This document shows, piece after piece, positions 1 through 7,888 of a DNA stretch of 64,000 bases. Position 1 is the first letter of the stretch, and each line of letters begins with the position of its first letter. The notes under the pieces are model-generated. The model did not search any database and was not told the origin of the DNA. It worked only from the letters and a program-made list of their open reading frames with translations. The translations under genes were made by a program, and so were the position numbers. The stretch lies in assembly GCF_021653975.1 (NCBI RefSeq), contig NZ_JAJKFK010000002.1, positions 372,001 to 436,000 on the forward strand. The letters run 5' to 3'. The stretch comes from Amycolatopsis sp. GM8. Its GTDB lineage: Bacteria > Actinomycetota > Actinomycetes > Mycobacteriales > Pseudonocardiaceae.

Positions 1-694
1 CCGAGATCGTCGCGCTGCCGTCGTCGTTCGGCCAGACGATGTCGTGCGTGGTGAGAATCGTCGGTACGCCGGGGTTCTGGTCGAGCACCTGCCGCGCCCA
101 GGCCAGCCCCTTGTCGGAGGTACGCCAGTCCAGCGCGAGCACGAGCCACGTGCGCCCGCCCGCGCGGAAGGAGTGGTACGTGTTGTAGCCGTCCGGGGAG
201 GCGCCGCGGAACGTGTCGGACCGGGCGAACCGGCGCGGGCCGAACGTGCGCAGGAAGGGCGTGTCGCCGCGCTGGTCGTCACCGGACACGTCGTGGTTGC
301 CGCCGAGCACGCTCCACGGCAGCTTGCCGTCGATGGCGCGGAACACCGGGTCGGCCGAGGCCATCTCGGCTTCGGTGCCGTGCTCGGTGACGTCGCCGAG
401 GTGCGCCAGGAACACGATGTTGTCCTCCTGCCGCTGCCGCAGCAGGTATCGCAGCGACTCACGCACCGGCTCGGGATCGGTGCCGCCCTCGTCGAAGAGG
501 TACTGGGTGTCCGGCATGACCGCGAGCGTGAACCGCGCCGCGGCCGGGTCGGCGGGACCGGATGTCGCCTCGGTGGCCTCGGCGGTGGTGCCACCGAGGA
601 GCAGCGAGGACGCCGCCACCGCGGCGGGGGTGCCGACCGCGGCCTGCAGCAGTGCGCGGCGACCGAGACCGCGGGATCTGGGGGGCTGATCCAT
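1..694 (-). CDS. Tat-exported metallophosphoesterase (C-terminus outside window)
   Basis: About 231 residues are visible; the gene runs off the left edge. The start is the ATG at 694, preceded by a strong TAGGAGG ribosome site. The N-terminus has a twin-arginine-type signal (RSRGLGRRALLQ followed by an Ala-rich hydrophobic stretch), so the protein is probably exported folded. The mature part carries calcineurin-type metallophosphoesterase motifs: MPDTQY (first metal motif), HLGDVTE (GDxxE), and GGNHD (GNHD). These ligate a dinuclear metal centre that hydrolyses phosphoesters. The substrate cannot be told; purple-phosphatase-like or phosphodiesterase activity are both possible. The closing GHxH motif lies beyond the edge. 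Confidence 0.85.
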   Translation of the reverse strand, partial: MDQPPRSRGLGRRALLQAAVGTPAAVAASSLLLGGTTAEATEATSGPADPAAARFTLAVMPDTQYLFDEGGTDPEPVRESLRYLLRQRQEDNIVFLAHLGDVTEHGTEAEMASADPVFRAIDGKLPWSVLGGNHDVSGDDQRGDTPFLRTFGPRRFARSDTFRGASPDGYNTYHSFRAGGRTWLVLALDWRTSDKGLAWARQVLDQNPGVPTILTTHDIVWPNDDGSATIS

Positions 695-773
695 GACCTT
701 TTTCCTCCTATGTCTGGAATCGGCCCCAGTGTCGTGATCATGGCTGGCCCGGCGGTGAAGCGAGGCGGAACGT

Positions 774-1301
774 TCAGGAAAGGGCGGCCCGCAACTTGGG
801 TGCGTCCACGTCGAAGCGGGCCAGCACGTCGGCGGCGGGTCCGCGCAGCACGGTGAGCGCGACGAGGATGTGCTCGGAGCCGAGGTTCTTCTCGCCCCGC
901 TCGACCACCTCGCGCAGGGTCAGCTCCAACGTCCGCTTCATGTCGTCGGCGAAGGGGAGGTGCCCGGCCTTCTTGTCGCGGCTGGTTCCGGCGAGTGCGC
1001 CCGGGCCGTGGAGCTCCTCGATCCGGTCGATGATCTTGTCGACGTCGATGCCGAACTCGCCCAGCGCCTCGGCGTCGGCCTCGCTGATCCCGGCGCGGCG
1101 GCGGACCCGGGCGGCCTCCGCGACGACTTCGTCGATCGGGACGCCGAGTCTGATCAGCAGTCGCGCGGCAGCACTCTCCCGCCCGCGAAGCAGCGCGACC
1201 AGCAGGTGAAGTGGCGTGACCTCCGGGGCACCGACCTCGGTCGCGTCTCGGTGCGCTTCGACGACGACCTCGCGGGCGTCCTTCGTGAACCTCTCGAACA
1301 T
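774..1301 (-). CDS. Clp N-terminal (ClpC-like) domain protein without ATPase
   Basis: The protein has 175 residues. It begins MFERFTKDAREVVVEAH, the hallmark of the ClpA/ClpC N-domain (a double helical repeat that binds substrates or adaptors), and there is no AAA+ module. Two Clp-N repeats are visible: residues ~1-70 (TPLHLLVALLRG) and ~110-170 (LGSEHILVALTVL). Its ATG overlaps the stop of the upstream HTH gene (TGATG at 1303-1299), implying translational coupling. Freestanding Clp-N proteins next to a small HTH gene are a common actinobacterial arrangement of unknown role. They may act as adaptors or sensors feeding the regulator; this is inference. Confidence 0.85.
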   Translation of the reverse strand: MFERFTKDAREVVVEAHRDATEVGAPEVTPLHLLVALLRGRESAAARLLIRLGVPIDEVVAEAARVRRRAGISEADAEALGEFGIDVDKIIDRIEELHGPGALAGTSRDKKAGHLPFADDMKRTLELTLREVVERGEKNLGSEHILVALTVLRGPAADVLARFDVDAPKLRAALS

Positions 1302-1510
1302 CAGTTGCCTCCATGCTTCTTGTGCACGGCCTGCCGGCTCACCCCGAGCTCGGCCGCGATCTCCTGCCAGGACCAGCCGTGCCTGCGCGCACTGCGCACC
1401 TGCACGACTTCGAGTTGCTCCAGCAGCCGCCGCAGGGCGGCGACGGCCCGCAACCCCACCCGGGGATCGCGGTCGCCCGCGCGGGCGGCCAGGTCGGTTG
1501 CCTCAGTCAT
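1301..1510 (-). CDS. Small helix-turn-helix regulator
   Basis: The protein has 69 residues and starts at the ATG at 1510 (MTEATDLAAR). The C-terminal half contains a clear HTH (WSWQEIAAELGVSRQAVHKK) of the kind found in small partners of Clp-N proteins. It lies directly downstream of two near-identical palindromes at 1513-1557, which probably cover its own promoter and would allow autoregulation. It is co-transcribed with the Clp-N protein through a stop/start overlap. The longer open frame upstream crosses the operators and is not believed. Confidence 0.85.
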   Translation of the reverse strand: MTEATDLAARAGDRDPRVGLRAVAALRRLLEQLEVVQVRSARRHGWSWQEIAAELGVSRQAVHKKHGGN

Positions 1511-1512
1511 GA

Positions 1513-1557
1513 TGTCAACATAGGTTGACACCGCGGCGGTGTCAACTTTGGTTGACA
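1513..1557. promoter_or_regulatory. Twin operator of the HTH/Clp-N operon
   Basis: Two 18-base inverted repeats of the form TGTCAAC-N4-GTTGACA lie 27 bases apart centre to centre: 1513-1530 (spacer ATAG) and 1540-1557 (spacer TTTG). Both lie just upstream of the HTH gene start at 1510. The same-face, ~2.6-turn spacing fits two regulator dimers. The GTTGACA arms could also overlap a -35 element. Binding by the HTH gene product is inference. Confidence 0.75.
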
Positions 1558-1562
1558 GACTG

Positions 1563-2162
1563 CTAGGCCTGGAGGTGCAGGCTGTTTTCCATGGCCGCGA
1601 AGGCGCGTCGCACACAATCGGGCAGTTCGCCCGCAGTGCAGGAGGGCAGCCACTCGTCCAACGCACAGCGCCAGGTAGCCACGCAGAACTCGATGAGCAG
1701 TCGCAGTTCGAGACTGCGCTGGTCGCCGAGCCGGTGTGCGATCTCCGACTGGATCTCCGCACAGTGCCGCAAGGAATATCCGTTCAGCGACGGCGACTGC
1801 TCGATCAGCCTGAGCGTGACCGGGAAGCGCCGGTACCAGTTCTCGTCCATGCGGTCGAGGGTGGCCAACATCGCGTCGCGGAAGACATCCGCGAGCGACC
1901 CGGATTTTTCCGTCGCATCCAGCACGTCGAGATAGGCGCTCCAGAGTTCTTTGACGGCGGTGAACGCCACGTCTTCCTTCGAGCGGAAGTTGCGGAAGAA
2001 GGTCCGCTTCGACACCTCGACCGCATCGAGCAGCGCGTCGAGAGGCGTGGTGTCGAACCCGCGCTCGCTGAACATCGAGAGCGATGTTTCCACCAGGGCC
2101 TGGTGGGTGCGCATCTTCTTCCGTTCGCGCAGGGTGGCGGGCTGCCCAGAGGTCGTCATCAT
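1563..2162 (-). CDS. TetR/AcrR-family regulator
   Basis: The protein has about 199 residues from the ATG at 2162; a second ATG at 2159 is possible, and neither has a strong ribosome site. The N-terminal DNA-binding domain (RERKKMRTHQALVETSLSMF, then ERGFDTTPLDALLDAVEVSKRTFFRNFRSKEDV) is typical TetR. The C-terminal ligand domain is divergent. It is transcribed away from the oxidoreductase at 2253, with a compact palindromic element between them, so it is probably the local repressor of that enzyme. Confidence 0.88.
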   Translation of the reverse strand: MMTTSGQPATLRERKKMRTHQALVETSLSMFSERGFDTTPLDALLDAVEVSKRTFFRNFRSKEDVAFTAVKELWSAYLDVLDATEKSGSLADVFRDAMLATLDRMDENWYRRFPVTLRLIEQSPSLNGYSLRHCAEIQSEIAHRLGDQRSLELRLLIEFCVATWRCALDEWLPSCTAGELPDCVRRAFAAMENSLHLQA

Positions 2163-2188
2163 GGTCAGTCTATCGAACGGGCTCCCAC

Positions 2189-2210
2189 GAAGCATATGCT
2201 TCAGTGAAGC
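2189..2210. promoter_or_regulatory. Palindromic operator between TetR gene and oxidoreductase
   Basis: A perfect 14-base palindrome GAAGCATATGCTTC (2189-2202) is followed by an overlapping imperfect repeat GCTTC-AGT-GAAGC (2198-2210). The array GAAGC/GCTTC/GAAGC lies in the divergent promoter region and is a plausible TetR operator. Confidence 0.6.
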
Positions 2211-2252
2211 AAACGCTACACAGTGGCACATTAAGGCGAAGGAGATCCGACT

Positions 2253-3185
2253 GTGCGTGCCCTCGTTGTCGACCACACCGCGAAAGCGCACCTCTCGCCG
2301 GCCCAGGTCGCAGACCCGGTACTCGCGCCCGGCGAGGCGCTGGTGCAGGTCGAAGCGTTTTCGCTCAACTACGGCGAGGTCGTCGGCGCCACCAACCCGG
2401 ACACTCCGGACGGCGCCGTGATCGGCTGGGACGCGGCGGGCGTAGTGGCGCAGGCGGCGGCCGACGGATCAGGCCCTGCCGCGGGGACCCCGGTGGTCAC
2501 GCTGGGCGAGGCCGGTTGGGCCGAGCTGCGGGCGGTCCCGGCCACCCGGCTCGGTATCGTACCGGACGGCGCCGATTTCGGTGCCATCAGCACGATTCCC
2601 GTTGCCGGTCTGAGCGCCCTGCAGGTGCTGCGCCGCATGGGGCAACTCCTCGGGCGACGGGTGATGATCACCGGCGCTTCCGGTGGTGTCGGCCGCTACG
2701 CGGTGCAGCTCGCCGCTCGTGCGGGCGCGGAGGTCGTGGCGATCAGCGGGAACCCCGCCCGGGAACGCGGGCTGAAATCGCTGGGAGCGCACGAGGTGTA
2801 CACCGATCCGGCCGAGGTCGGCCGGCCGGTGTTCGCGGTGCTGGACAACGTCGGCGGCCGGCAACTCGTGGACGCCTTCGCCGCGCTGCAGGCCGGCGGT
2901 GTGCTGGTGAGCGTCGGCCGGTCGTCCGAGGCGGACGCCGTCCTCCCGCCCAAGGCCTTGCAGGGCACCGACGGACGACACGACCGGTCGATCCGCACTT
3001 TCTTCCTTTTCGCCGACCCCACCACCGACTTCTCCGCCGACCTGACCTGGCTGGCCGCCGAGGTGGCCGCCGGCCGCCTCGATCCCGGAATCAGCTGGCG
3101 CGGCCCGTGGACCCGCTACGACGAGGCGGCCCAAGCCCTGCTCGACCGCCGCCTGCACGGCAAAGCGGTGCTGGACGTCGCCTGA
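2253..3185 (+). CDS. Zinc-independent MDR-family oxidoreductase (quinone-reductase-like)
   Basis: The protein has 310 residues and a GTG start at 2253 with a GAAGGAG site 8 bases upstream. The fold is the medium-chain dehydrogenase type: an N-terminal GroES-like domain ([21 protein letters not shown]) and a nucleotide-binding domain with the NADPH loop [19 protein letters not shown]. The catalytic-zinc Cys/His set is absent, which points to the quinone oxidoreductase/enoyl reductase branch. It probably reduces a quinone or reactive enone using NADPH. The divergent TetR gene and palindrome suggest inducible expression. Confidence 0.88.
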   Translation: MRALVVDHTAKAHLSPAQVADPVLAPGEALVQVEAFSLNYGEVVGATNPDTPDGAVIGWDAAGVVAQAAADGSGPAAGTPVVTLGEAGWAELRAVPATRLGIVPDGADFGAISTIPVAGLSALQVLRRMGQLLGRRVMITGASGGVGRYAVQLAARAGAEVVAISGNPARERGLKSLGAHEVYTDPAEVGRPVFAVLDNVGGRQLVDAFAALQAGGVLVSVGRSSEADAVLPPKALQGTDGRHDRSIRTFFLFADPTTDFSADLTWLAAEVAAGRLDPGISWRGPWTRYDEAAQALLDRRLHGKAVLDVA

Positions 3186-3244
3186 GCGAGCGTCACCTTG
3201 CGGAATCCCGCGAAGCGGAGACCGTGCACGTACCCTCGGAGACC

Positions 3245-4018
3245 GTGCCCACGATCAAGGTCGCCGAGCAGGCGGGTGTCGGTATCGACGGACTACCCAG
3301 GCCGACCGAGGATCACGTGATCGTGCTGGACAACGCGGTGGTGCTGCTCGACGGCGCGACCGCGCCGAGGCCCGACCTGCCGGCGGGTGGCTGGTACGCC
3401 GGCCTGCTCGCGGCAGCGCTGGCCGACGTGCTGCGGGCGAAACCGGACGAGGAACTGCGCGCGCTGCTGTCCGTCGCCATCGCCGAGGTGGCACAGGCCC
3501 ACGGGCTGCGCGCGGGTGCCTCGCCGTCCAGCACGGTGGCGATCCTCCGGTGGGGCAACGATTTCGTCGACGGGCTCGTGCTCGCGGACAGCCCGATCGT
3601 CGCGTTCGGTCCGGGCGGTGCGGATCCGCTGACCGACGACCGGCTGGCCCGGCTGCGGCTCGCGGGGTACCTCAACACCACGGCCGACGTCCAGGCGCTG
3701 CGCAACAAGCCAGACGGGTTCTGGGTGGCCGAGGCGGATCCGGACGCGGCGGCACACGCGTTGTGTCGCAGTTGGCCGCGTGATGGGGTCGACGCCGTGC
3801 TGCTCGCTTCGGACGGTGTGTCCGTCGCGGTCGACGACTACGGGATCTTCGACTGGCCGCACGTCCTGACCACCGCTCGCGATCATGGGCTGCTGTCCGT
3901 TCTCGAAGCGGTGCGCACGGCCGAGAGCGCTGATCCGGACGGGGAGCGATGGCCGCGCGCGAAGCGGCATGACGATCAAGCGCTCGTGCTGGTCGACTTC
4001 GCCGCGCCGCCCGATTAG
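3245..4018 (+). CDS. PP2C-like phosphatase-domain protein
   Basis: The protein has about 257 residues. A GTG at 3245 is chosen; the in-frame GTG at 3224 is an alternative, and neither ribosome site is ideal. The sequence shows PRPTEDHVIVLDNAVVLLDG near the N-terminus, like the ED...DG metal motif of PP2C phosphatases, then SPSSTVAILRW and a late LLASDGVSVAVDDYG motif (the SDG-D motif). It looks like a stand-alone, somewhat divergent PP2C-type Ser/Thr phosphatase. No partner kinase is nearby. It follows the oxidoreductase by about 60 bases and could be co-transcribed. Confidence 0.7.
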   Translation: MPTIKVAEQAGVGIDGLPRPTEDHVIVLDNAVVLLDGATAPRPDLPAGGWYAGLLAAALADVLRAKPDEELRALLSVAIAEVAQAHGLRAGASPSSTVAILRWGNDFVDGLVLADSPIVAFGPGGADPLTDDRLARLRLAGYLNTTADVQALRNKPDGFWVAEADPDAAAHALCRSWPRDGVDAVLLASDGVSVAVDDYGIFDWPHVLTTARDHGLLSVLEAVRTAESADPDGERWPRAKRHDDQALVLVDFAAPPD

Positions 4019-4173
4019 ACCGATCGGACCAACGGGCGTATCTGCGCGCCCGCGCCCGGCCTCTCCTCCACGACGGCCGCGTGAACGGCGGCCGCACTGG
4101 GGGCGCGGGGGGACGCGAATCCGTGGGATGGCAGACGGGTTCTCTCCTGCGCGAAAAACGAGGGAGGCCATCG

Positions 4174-5991
4174 ATGACGGAAGTCATCATCCAACCGGAG
4201 CAGCTCAGCGCGCCTGACTTCGGACTCACCAAGTTCCTTGACCCGCTTCACATCCCGCCGGTCATCGGACCGCATCTGTGGTGGCGTCAGGAAGAGATCA
4301 CCGTCCGGGCGCTGCGCACCCGGGTGCGGCTGCACTCACAGCTGCCCGAAACCGAGGTCTGGGCGTACGAAGGGGAGTTTCCCGGGCCGACGATCGAGGT
4401 GCGCAGCGGCAAGCAGCTGCGGGTCGCGTGGACCAACGAGGTCCAGGGCACGATGCCGCTCGTCGCCGTACAGGGCCCGATCGCACAGGCGCCGGGCGAC
4501 GTGCCCGGCGGATACCGTGACGCACAAGGAAATCTGCTGCCCGGGTTCTCGCTCATCGACGGCGTCGCCGACCTGCCGCCGTGGCACGTGGTGCACCTGC
4601 ACGGCGCGATGACCGGCGGCGGCAACGACGGCTGGGCGCACAACGCCGTCTTGCCCGGTTTCGCGCAGCTGGCCGAATATCCGAACGGCCAGCAGTCGAC
4701 CACGATGTGGTACCACGACCACGCGATGGCGGTGACCCGCTTCAACGTGCACGCCGGCCTCGCCGGGATGTACCTGATCCGCGATGCCGAAGAGGACGCG
4801 CTCGACCTGCCACACGGCAAGCACGAGATCCCGCTGATCCTGTGCGACCGCAACCTCGACACCGACGCGACCACCGGCCGGCTCAGCGGCCGGCTGCTGT
4901 TCAAGATCGCCGTCGCGCCGGGCGGGGCGGCGATCCCGTTCACCGGCCCGTTCAACCTGGTCAACGGGACCATCTGGCCGCACCTGGACGTCGAACGCCG
5001 GTGGTACCGGTTCCGCGTGCTCAACGCCGCCAACTCGCGGTTCTACCAGCTCAACCTGATCGACGAGGCGGGCGCGAAGCACAACGACGCGGTGCGGATC
5101 ATCGGCACCGACGGCGGTCTGCTGCCGGCGCCGGCCGAGCTGCCCGCCGCGGGGCTGACGCTCGCGCCGGCCGAGCGGGCCGATGTGCTGATCGACTTCA
5201 GCCGGTTCGCCGGCGAGCGGCTGCGGCTGACCGACACCGGCGTGACCGGCCCGACCGAGCCGGACCTGATGGAGTTCCGGGTCGAGAACTCGCCGCGGCA
5301 CAACCTGTTCTATCCGCCGGCGAAGCTCTCGGTCTCGTATTTCCGGCTGCAGCACGGCACGACGGTGCCCGACGACCACGACCACGTGTTCGTGGCGCTG
5401 GTGCCGCCGGGCACGGCCGGTGAGGCGCACCCGCAGATGTGGGAACTGCGCGAGCTCACCGCGGCGCCTTCCGTTCCCGCGCAAGGGATCCTGCAGGTGA
5501 AGGACCCGTCGACCGGCGTGGTGCGGACGTTCGAGAAGGTCGCGAGCCTGTTCGACGACACGACGACCTTCTTCATCGACCACGGCCGGTGGGCGGTGTG
5601 GAACCTGATCCACTTCGGCGGTCCCACCCATCCCGTGCACATCCACATGACCCAGCTCCAGCTGCTGACGCGCAAGCAGTTTCCGCTGACACAAGGGAAT
5701 GTGGCGGGTTTCGACGTGACGGTCGGCGGCACGACGGCGCCGCTCGAGGTGCCGCCGGACGGGCGGCCGATCGAGAAGTACGAGGAGGGCTGGAAGGACA
5801 CGTTCCAGGTTCGGGCGGGGGAATGGGTGACCGTCGCCGGGCTCTTCGAGGGCGCGACCGGCGAGTTCATGTACCACTGCCACATCCTCGACCACGAGGA
5901 CGAAGGCATGATGCGGCCGTTCGTGGTGCACCCGCCCGAGGTGGCGAAGTTCCACCTCCACCCCGGCGGCGCGGGTCACGGCGGGCACTGA
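4174..5991 (+). CDS. Multicopper oxidase, phenoxazinone-synthase-like
   Basis: The protein has 605 residues. The start at ATG 4174 is fixed by AGGGAGG 6 bases upstream. All copper motifs are present: HLHG (~137), WYHDH (~178), HPVHIH (~486) and YHCHILDHEDEGMM (~566), the last containing the Cys-His bridge between T1 and trinuclear copper. The opening LTKFLDPLHIPPVIGPH resembles Streptomyces phenoxazinone synthase (PHS) and bacterial bilirubin-oxidase/CotA-like enzymes. No signal peptide is seen, so it is probably cytoplasmic. It couples oxidation of phenols or aminophenols to reduction of O2 to water. No actinomycin-type genes are close, so the substrate is unknown. Confidence 0.92.
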   Translation: MTEVIIQPEQLSAPDFGLTKFLDPLHIPPVIGPHLWWRQEEITVRALRTRVRLHSQLPETEVWAYEGEFPGPTIEVRSGKQLRVAWTNEVQGTMPLVAVQGPIAQAPGDVPGGYRDAQGNLLPGFSLIDGVADLPPWHVVHLHGAMTGGGNDGWAHNAVLPGFAQLAEYPNGQQSTTMWYHDHAMAVTRFNVHAGLAGMYLIRDAEEDALDLPHGKHEIPLILCDRNLDTDATTGRLSGRLLFKIAVAPGGAAIPFTGPFNLVNGTIWPHLDVERRWYRFRVLNAANSRFYQLNLIDEAGAKHNDAVRIIGTDGGLLPAPAELPAAGLTLAPAERADVLIDFSRFAGERLRLTDTGVTGPTEPDLMEFRVENSPRHNLFYPPAKLSVSYFRLQHGTTVPDDHDHVFVALVPPGTAGEAHPQMWELRELTAAPSVPAQGILQVKDPSTGVVRTFEKVASLFDDTTTFFIDHGRWAVWNLIHFGGPTHPVHIHMTQLQLLTRKQFPLTQGNVAGFDVTVGGTTAPLEVPPDGRPIEKYEEGWKDTFQVRAGEWVTVAGLFEGATGEFMYHCHILDHEDEGMMRPFVVHPPEVAKFHLHPGGAGHGGH

Positions 5992-6002
5992 CCGCCCTGG
6001 GC

Positions 6003-6032
6003 ACCGGCGGGCCTTCCCCGAGGCCCGCCGGT
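6003..6032. terminator. Bidirectional terminator between convergent genes
   Basis: A perfect 12-base-pair inverted repeat (arms ACCGGCGGGCCT and AGGCCCGCCGGT, 6-base loop) sits between the oxidase stop (5991) and the convergent gene ending at 6035. There is no U-tract, as is usual for actinobacteria. Confidence 0.75.
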
Positions 6033-6034
6033 AC

Positions 6035-6484
6035 TCACTTCACGGTCGTGATGCGGAAGATCGGGTAGCCCGGCGCGATCTCGCGCAGCTTCTCGTCCGT
6101 GGCACTGGCGTCCACGCCGTCGAAGAACATGCCGACCTCCCACTTCCAGCGCTTGAGGTACTCGCGCAGCACGGCGGGCTTGTCGTCGTCGGCGAGCTCG
6201 GCCGGTTCGAAGCGCTGGACGCGGCGGCCGACCCGCAGCTCGCCCTCCCCGGCGGCGCGCAGGTTGCGCACCCACTGCGTGACCCCGCGGGGCGCGACGA
6301 GGTACTGCTCCCCTTGGTAGGTCAGCAGGTTGACGGGGTTCGACCGCAGCTCACCGCTCTTGCGGCCGCGGACGTAGAGCACCCGGCTGCCCAGCAGGCT
6401 CATCCCGTGCTTCGTCAGCCACGCGACGCTGTTGTGCATCAGGAATTCGCCTGGGCGGGGCTTGATGTAGCGGGTCTCGTTCAT
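6035..6484 (-). CDS. Deazaflavin (F420)-dependent nitroreductase family protein
   Basis: The protein has 149 residues. It shows the compact Ddn/FDOR-A split-barrel pattern: GRKSGELRSNPVNLLTYQGE (the RKSG...N.P segment that contacts F420), YLVAPRGVTQWVRNLRA (GA..W..NL motif) and a C-terminal PIFRI strand. This family uses reduced F420, an actinobacterial cofactor, to reduce nitro compounds, enones or quinones. It is divergent from a TetR gene with two copies of a palindrome between them, so it is likely induced by a xenobiotic or quinone ligand. Confidence 0.88.
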   Translation of the reverse strand: MNETRYIKPRPGEFLMHNSVAWLTKHGMSLLGSRVLYVRGRKSGELRSNPVNLLTYQGEQYLVAPRGVTQWVRNLRAAGEGELRVGRRVQRFEPAELADDDKPAVLREYLKRWKWEVGMFFDGVDASATDEKLREIAPGYPIFRITTVK

Positions 6485-6502
6485 CGGATCTCCTCAAGTT
6501 TG

Positions 6503-6569
6503 GAGAGCAGTGCTCTCGCTTGAGATCAGTGAACACCGACCGGTGCGCCGTGTCAAGAGCAGTGCTCTC
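6503..6569. promoter_or_regulatory. Two identical TetR operator palindromes
   Basis: A perfect repeat GAGAGCA-G-TGCTCTC (6503-6517) and a second copy AGAGCAGTGCTCTC (6556-6569) lie 52 bases apart in the divergent promoter of the Ddn-like and TetR genes. One copy lies just upstream of each start. This is the classic layout for a repressor controlling both directions. Confidence 0.75.
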
Positions 6570-6609
6570 GAATTTGTCTGACGCTCTCGACGGTGGCACA
6601 CTGTCTCGC

Positions 6610-7290
6610 ATGACGGCCATCAAGACCGCGCGGGACCGCGCCCGCGCCGAGCTGACCCAGGAGATCAAGAACGAGGCCCGGCGCCAGCTCGGCGAGGTCG
6701 GCGCGAACGGGCTGTCGCTGCGCGCCGTCGCGCGGGAGCTCGGCATGGTGTCGTCCGCGCTGTACCGCTACTTCCCCAGCCGGGACCACCTGCTCACGGC
6801 GCTGATCGTGGACGCGTACAACGCCGTCGGCGAGGCCGCAGAGCAAACCGCCGGCGGCGAGGGAAACCCTCGAGTGCAGTGGACCCGGGCCTGGCGCGCG
6901 GTCCGCGAGTGGGCACGGGCCCATCCACACGAGTACGCGCTGATCTACGGTTCGCCGATCCCCGGCTACCAGGCCCCGCAGGACACCGTCGGTCCCGCCG
7001 CGCGCGTCGCGCTGAGGCTCATCGAGGTGGCCTCGCAGGCACCACTGCAGCCGATCCACCCGGGCCCGCCCCTGCCGCAGCTGCTCGAGGAGCAGGCGAA
7101 AACAGTGGGTGAGCTGCTCGAATCGGAGCTGGCACCGGCTGACCTCAGCCGCCTGCTGATCGCCTGGACCCAGCTGTTCGGCACGATCAACTTCGAGCTG
7201 TTCGGCCAGTACGTGGGCAGCGCCGATCCCGCGGACGCCTTCTTCACCTACACCTGCGACCAGATGGCGGACCTCGTCGGTCTCAGCTGA
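6610..7290 (+). CDS. TetR/AcrR-family regulator with TetR_C WHG-type domain
   Basis: The protein has 226 residues from ATG 6610; the open frame to the left runs through the operators and is not used. The HTH reads GLSLRAVARELGMVSSALYRYF, with GANG before it. The C-terminal ligand domain contains EWARAHPHEYALIYGSPIPGY, typical of the WHG-type C-terminal domain. It probably represses itself and the divergent F420-dependent enzyme through the two AGAGCAGTGCTCT sites. Confidence 0.9.
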   Translation: MTAIKTARDRARAELTQEIKNEARRQLGEVGANGLSLRAVARELGMVSSALYRYFPSRDHLLTALIVDAYNAVGEAAEQTAGGEGNPRVQWTRAWRAVREWARAHPHEYALIYGSPIPGYQAPQDTVGPAARVALRLIEVASQAPLQPIHPGPPLPQLLEEQAKTVGELLESELAPADLSRLLIAWTQLFGTINFELFGQYVGSADPADAFFTYTCDQMADLVGLS

Positions 7291-7888
7291 GGTGCGTGGT
7301 GAACCAGGTCGCGGCCAGCTCGGCGACCGCCTGCAGCGCGCCCGGCTCCTCGAACAGATGTGTCGCACCCGGCACGACGCGCACCTCCGCGTGCCCGCCG
7401 AGCTGTTTCGCCGCGTCCTCGTTGAGCCGCAACACTTGCCGGTCCTCGCCGCCGACGATCAGCAACGTCGGCGTGGTCACCTGGGGCAGGTAGTCGCCGG
7501 CCAGGTCGGGCCGCCCGCCGCGGGAGACGACCGCCCGCACGTTCTCCGGCCAGGTCGCCGCGACGCCGAGCGCCGCGGCCGCCCCGGTGCTCGCGCCGAA
7601 CAGCCCGACGGGCAGGCCCCAGTCGCGGCCGCCCAGCACCCGCAGCAGCCGGCAGACGAGCAGATCGACGTCGAACCGGCGGTCGTCCTCGTGCTCGCCG
7701 AGCAGGTCGAACAGCAGCGTGCCGAGGCGGTAGTCCTGCAGCGTGCGGGCGACCGCGATATTGCGCGGGCTGTGCCGGGAACTGCCCGAGCCGTGCACGA
7801 AGATCACGACGCCGATCGCGCCGGCCGGCATGGTGAGATCGCCGTGCAGGGGCTCGGCGCCGACGTCGAACACGACGGGCACGGTCAC
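7283..7888 (-). CDS. Alpha/beta hydrolase of the dienelactone-hydrolase type
   Basis: The protein has 201 residues from GTG 7888, overlapping the upstream stop by GTGA. Motifs are FVHGSGSSRHSPRN (oxyanion-side HG), GLFGASTGAAAAL (nucleophile elbow, Ser in GxSxG), LLIVGGEDRQV (Asp) and PGATHLFEEPG (His). Actinobacterial homologues are often fused to, or paired with, a phosphoribosyltransferase of the kind encoded just upstream, as here. The substrate is unknown. It converges with the TetR gene, overlapping it by 8 bases. Confidence 0.86.
   Translation of the reverse strand: MTVPVVFDVGAEPLHGDLTMPAGAIGVVIFVHGSGSSRHSPRNIAVARTLQDYRLGTLLFDLLGEHEDDRRFDVDLLVCRLLRVLGGRDWGLPVGLFGASTGAAAALGVAATWPENVRAVVSRGGRPDLAGDYLPQVTTPTLLIVGGEDRQVLRLNEDAAKQLGGHAEVRVVPGATHLFEEPGALQAVAELAATWFTTHLS

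Noticed and set aside
2084-3244. Long N-terminal extension of the PP2C-like gene across the oxidoreductase
   Set aside because: The open frame is a shadow of the oxidoreductase reading frame with Arg-rich, low-complexity sequence. PP2C-like sequence begins only after 3224-3245.
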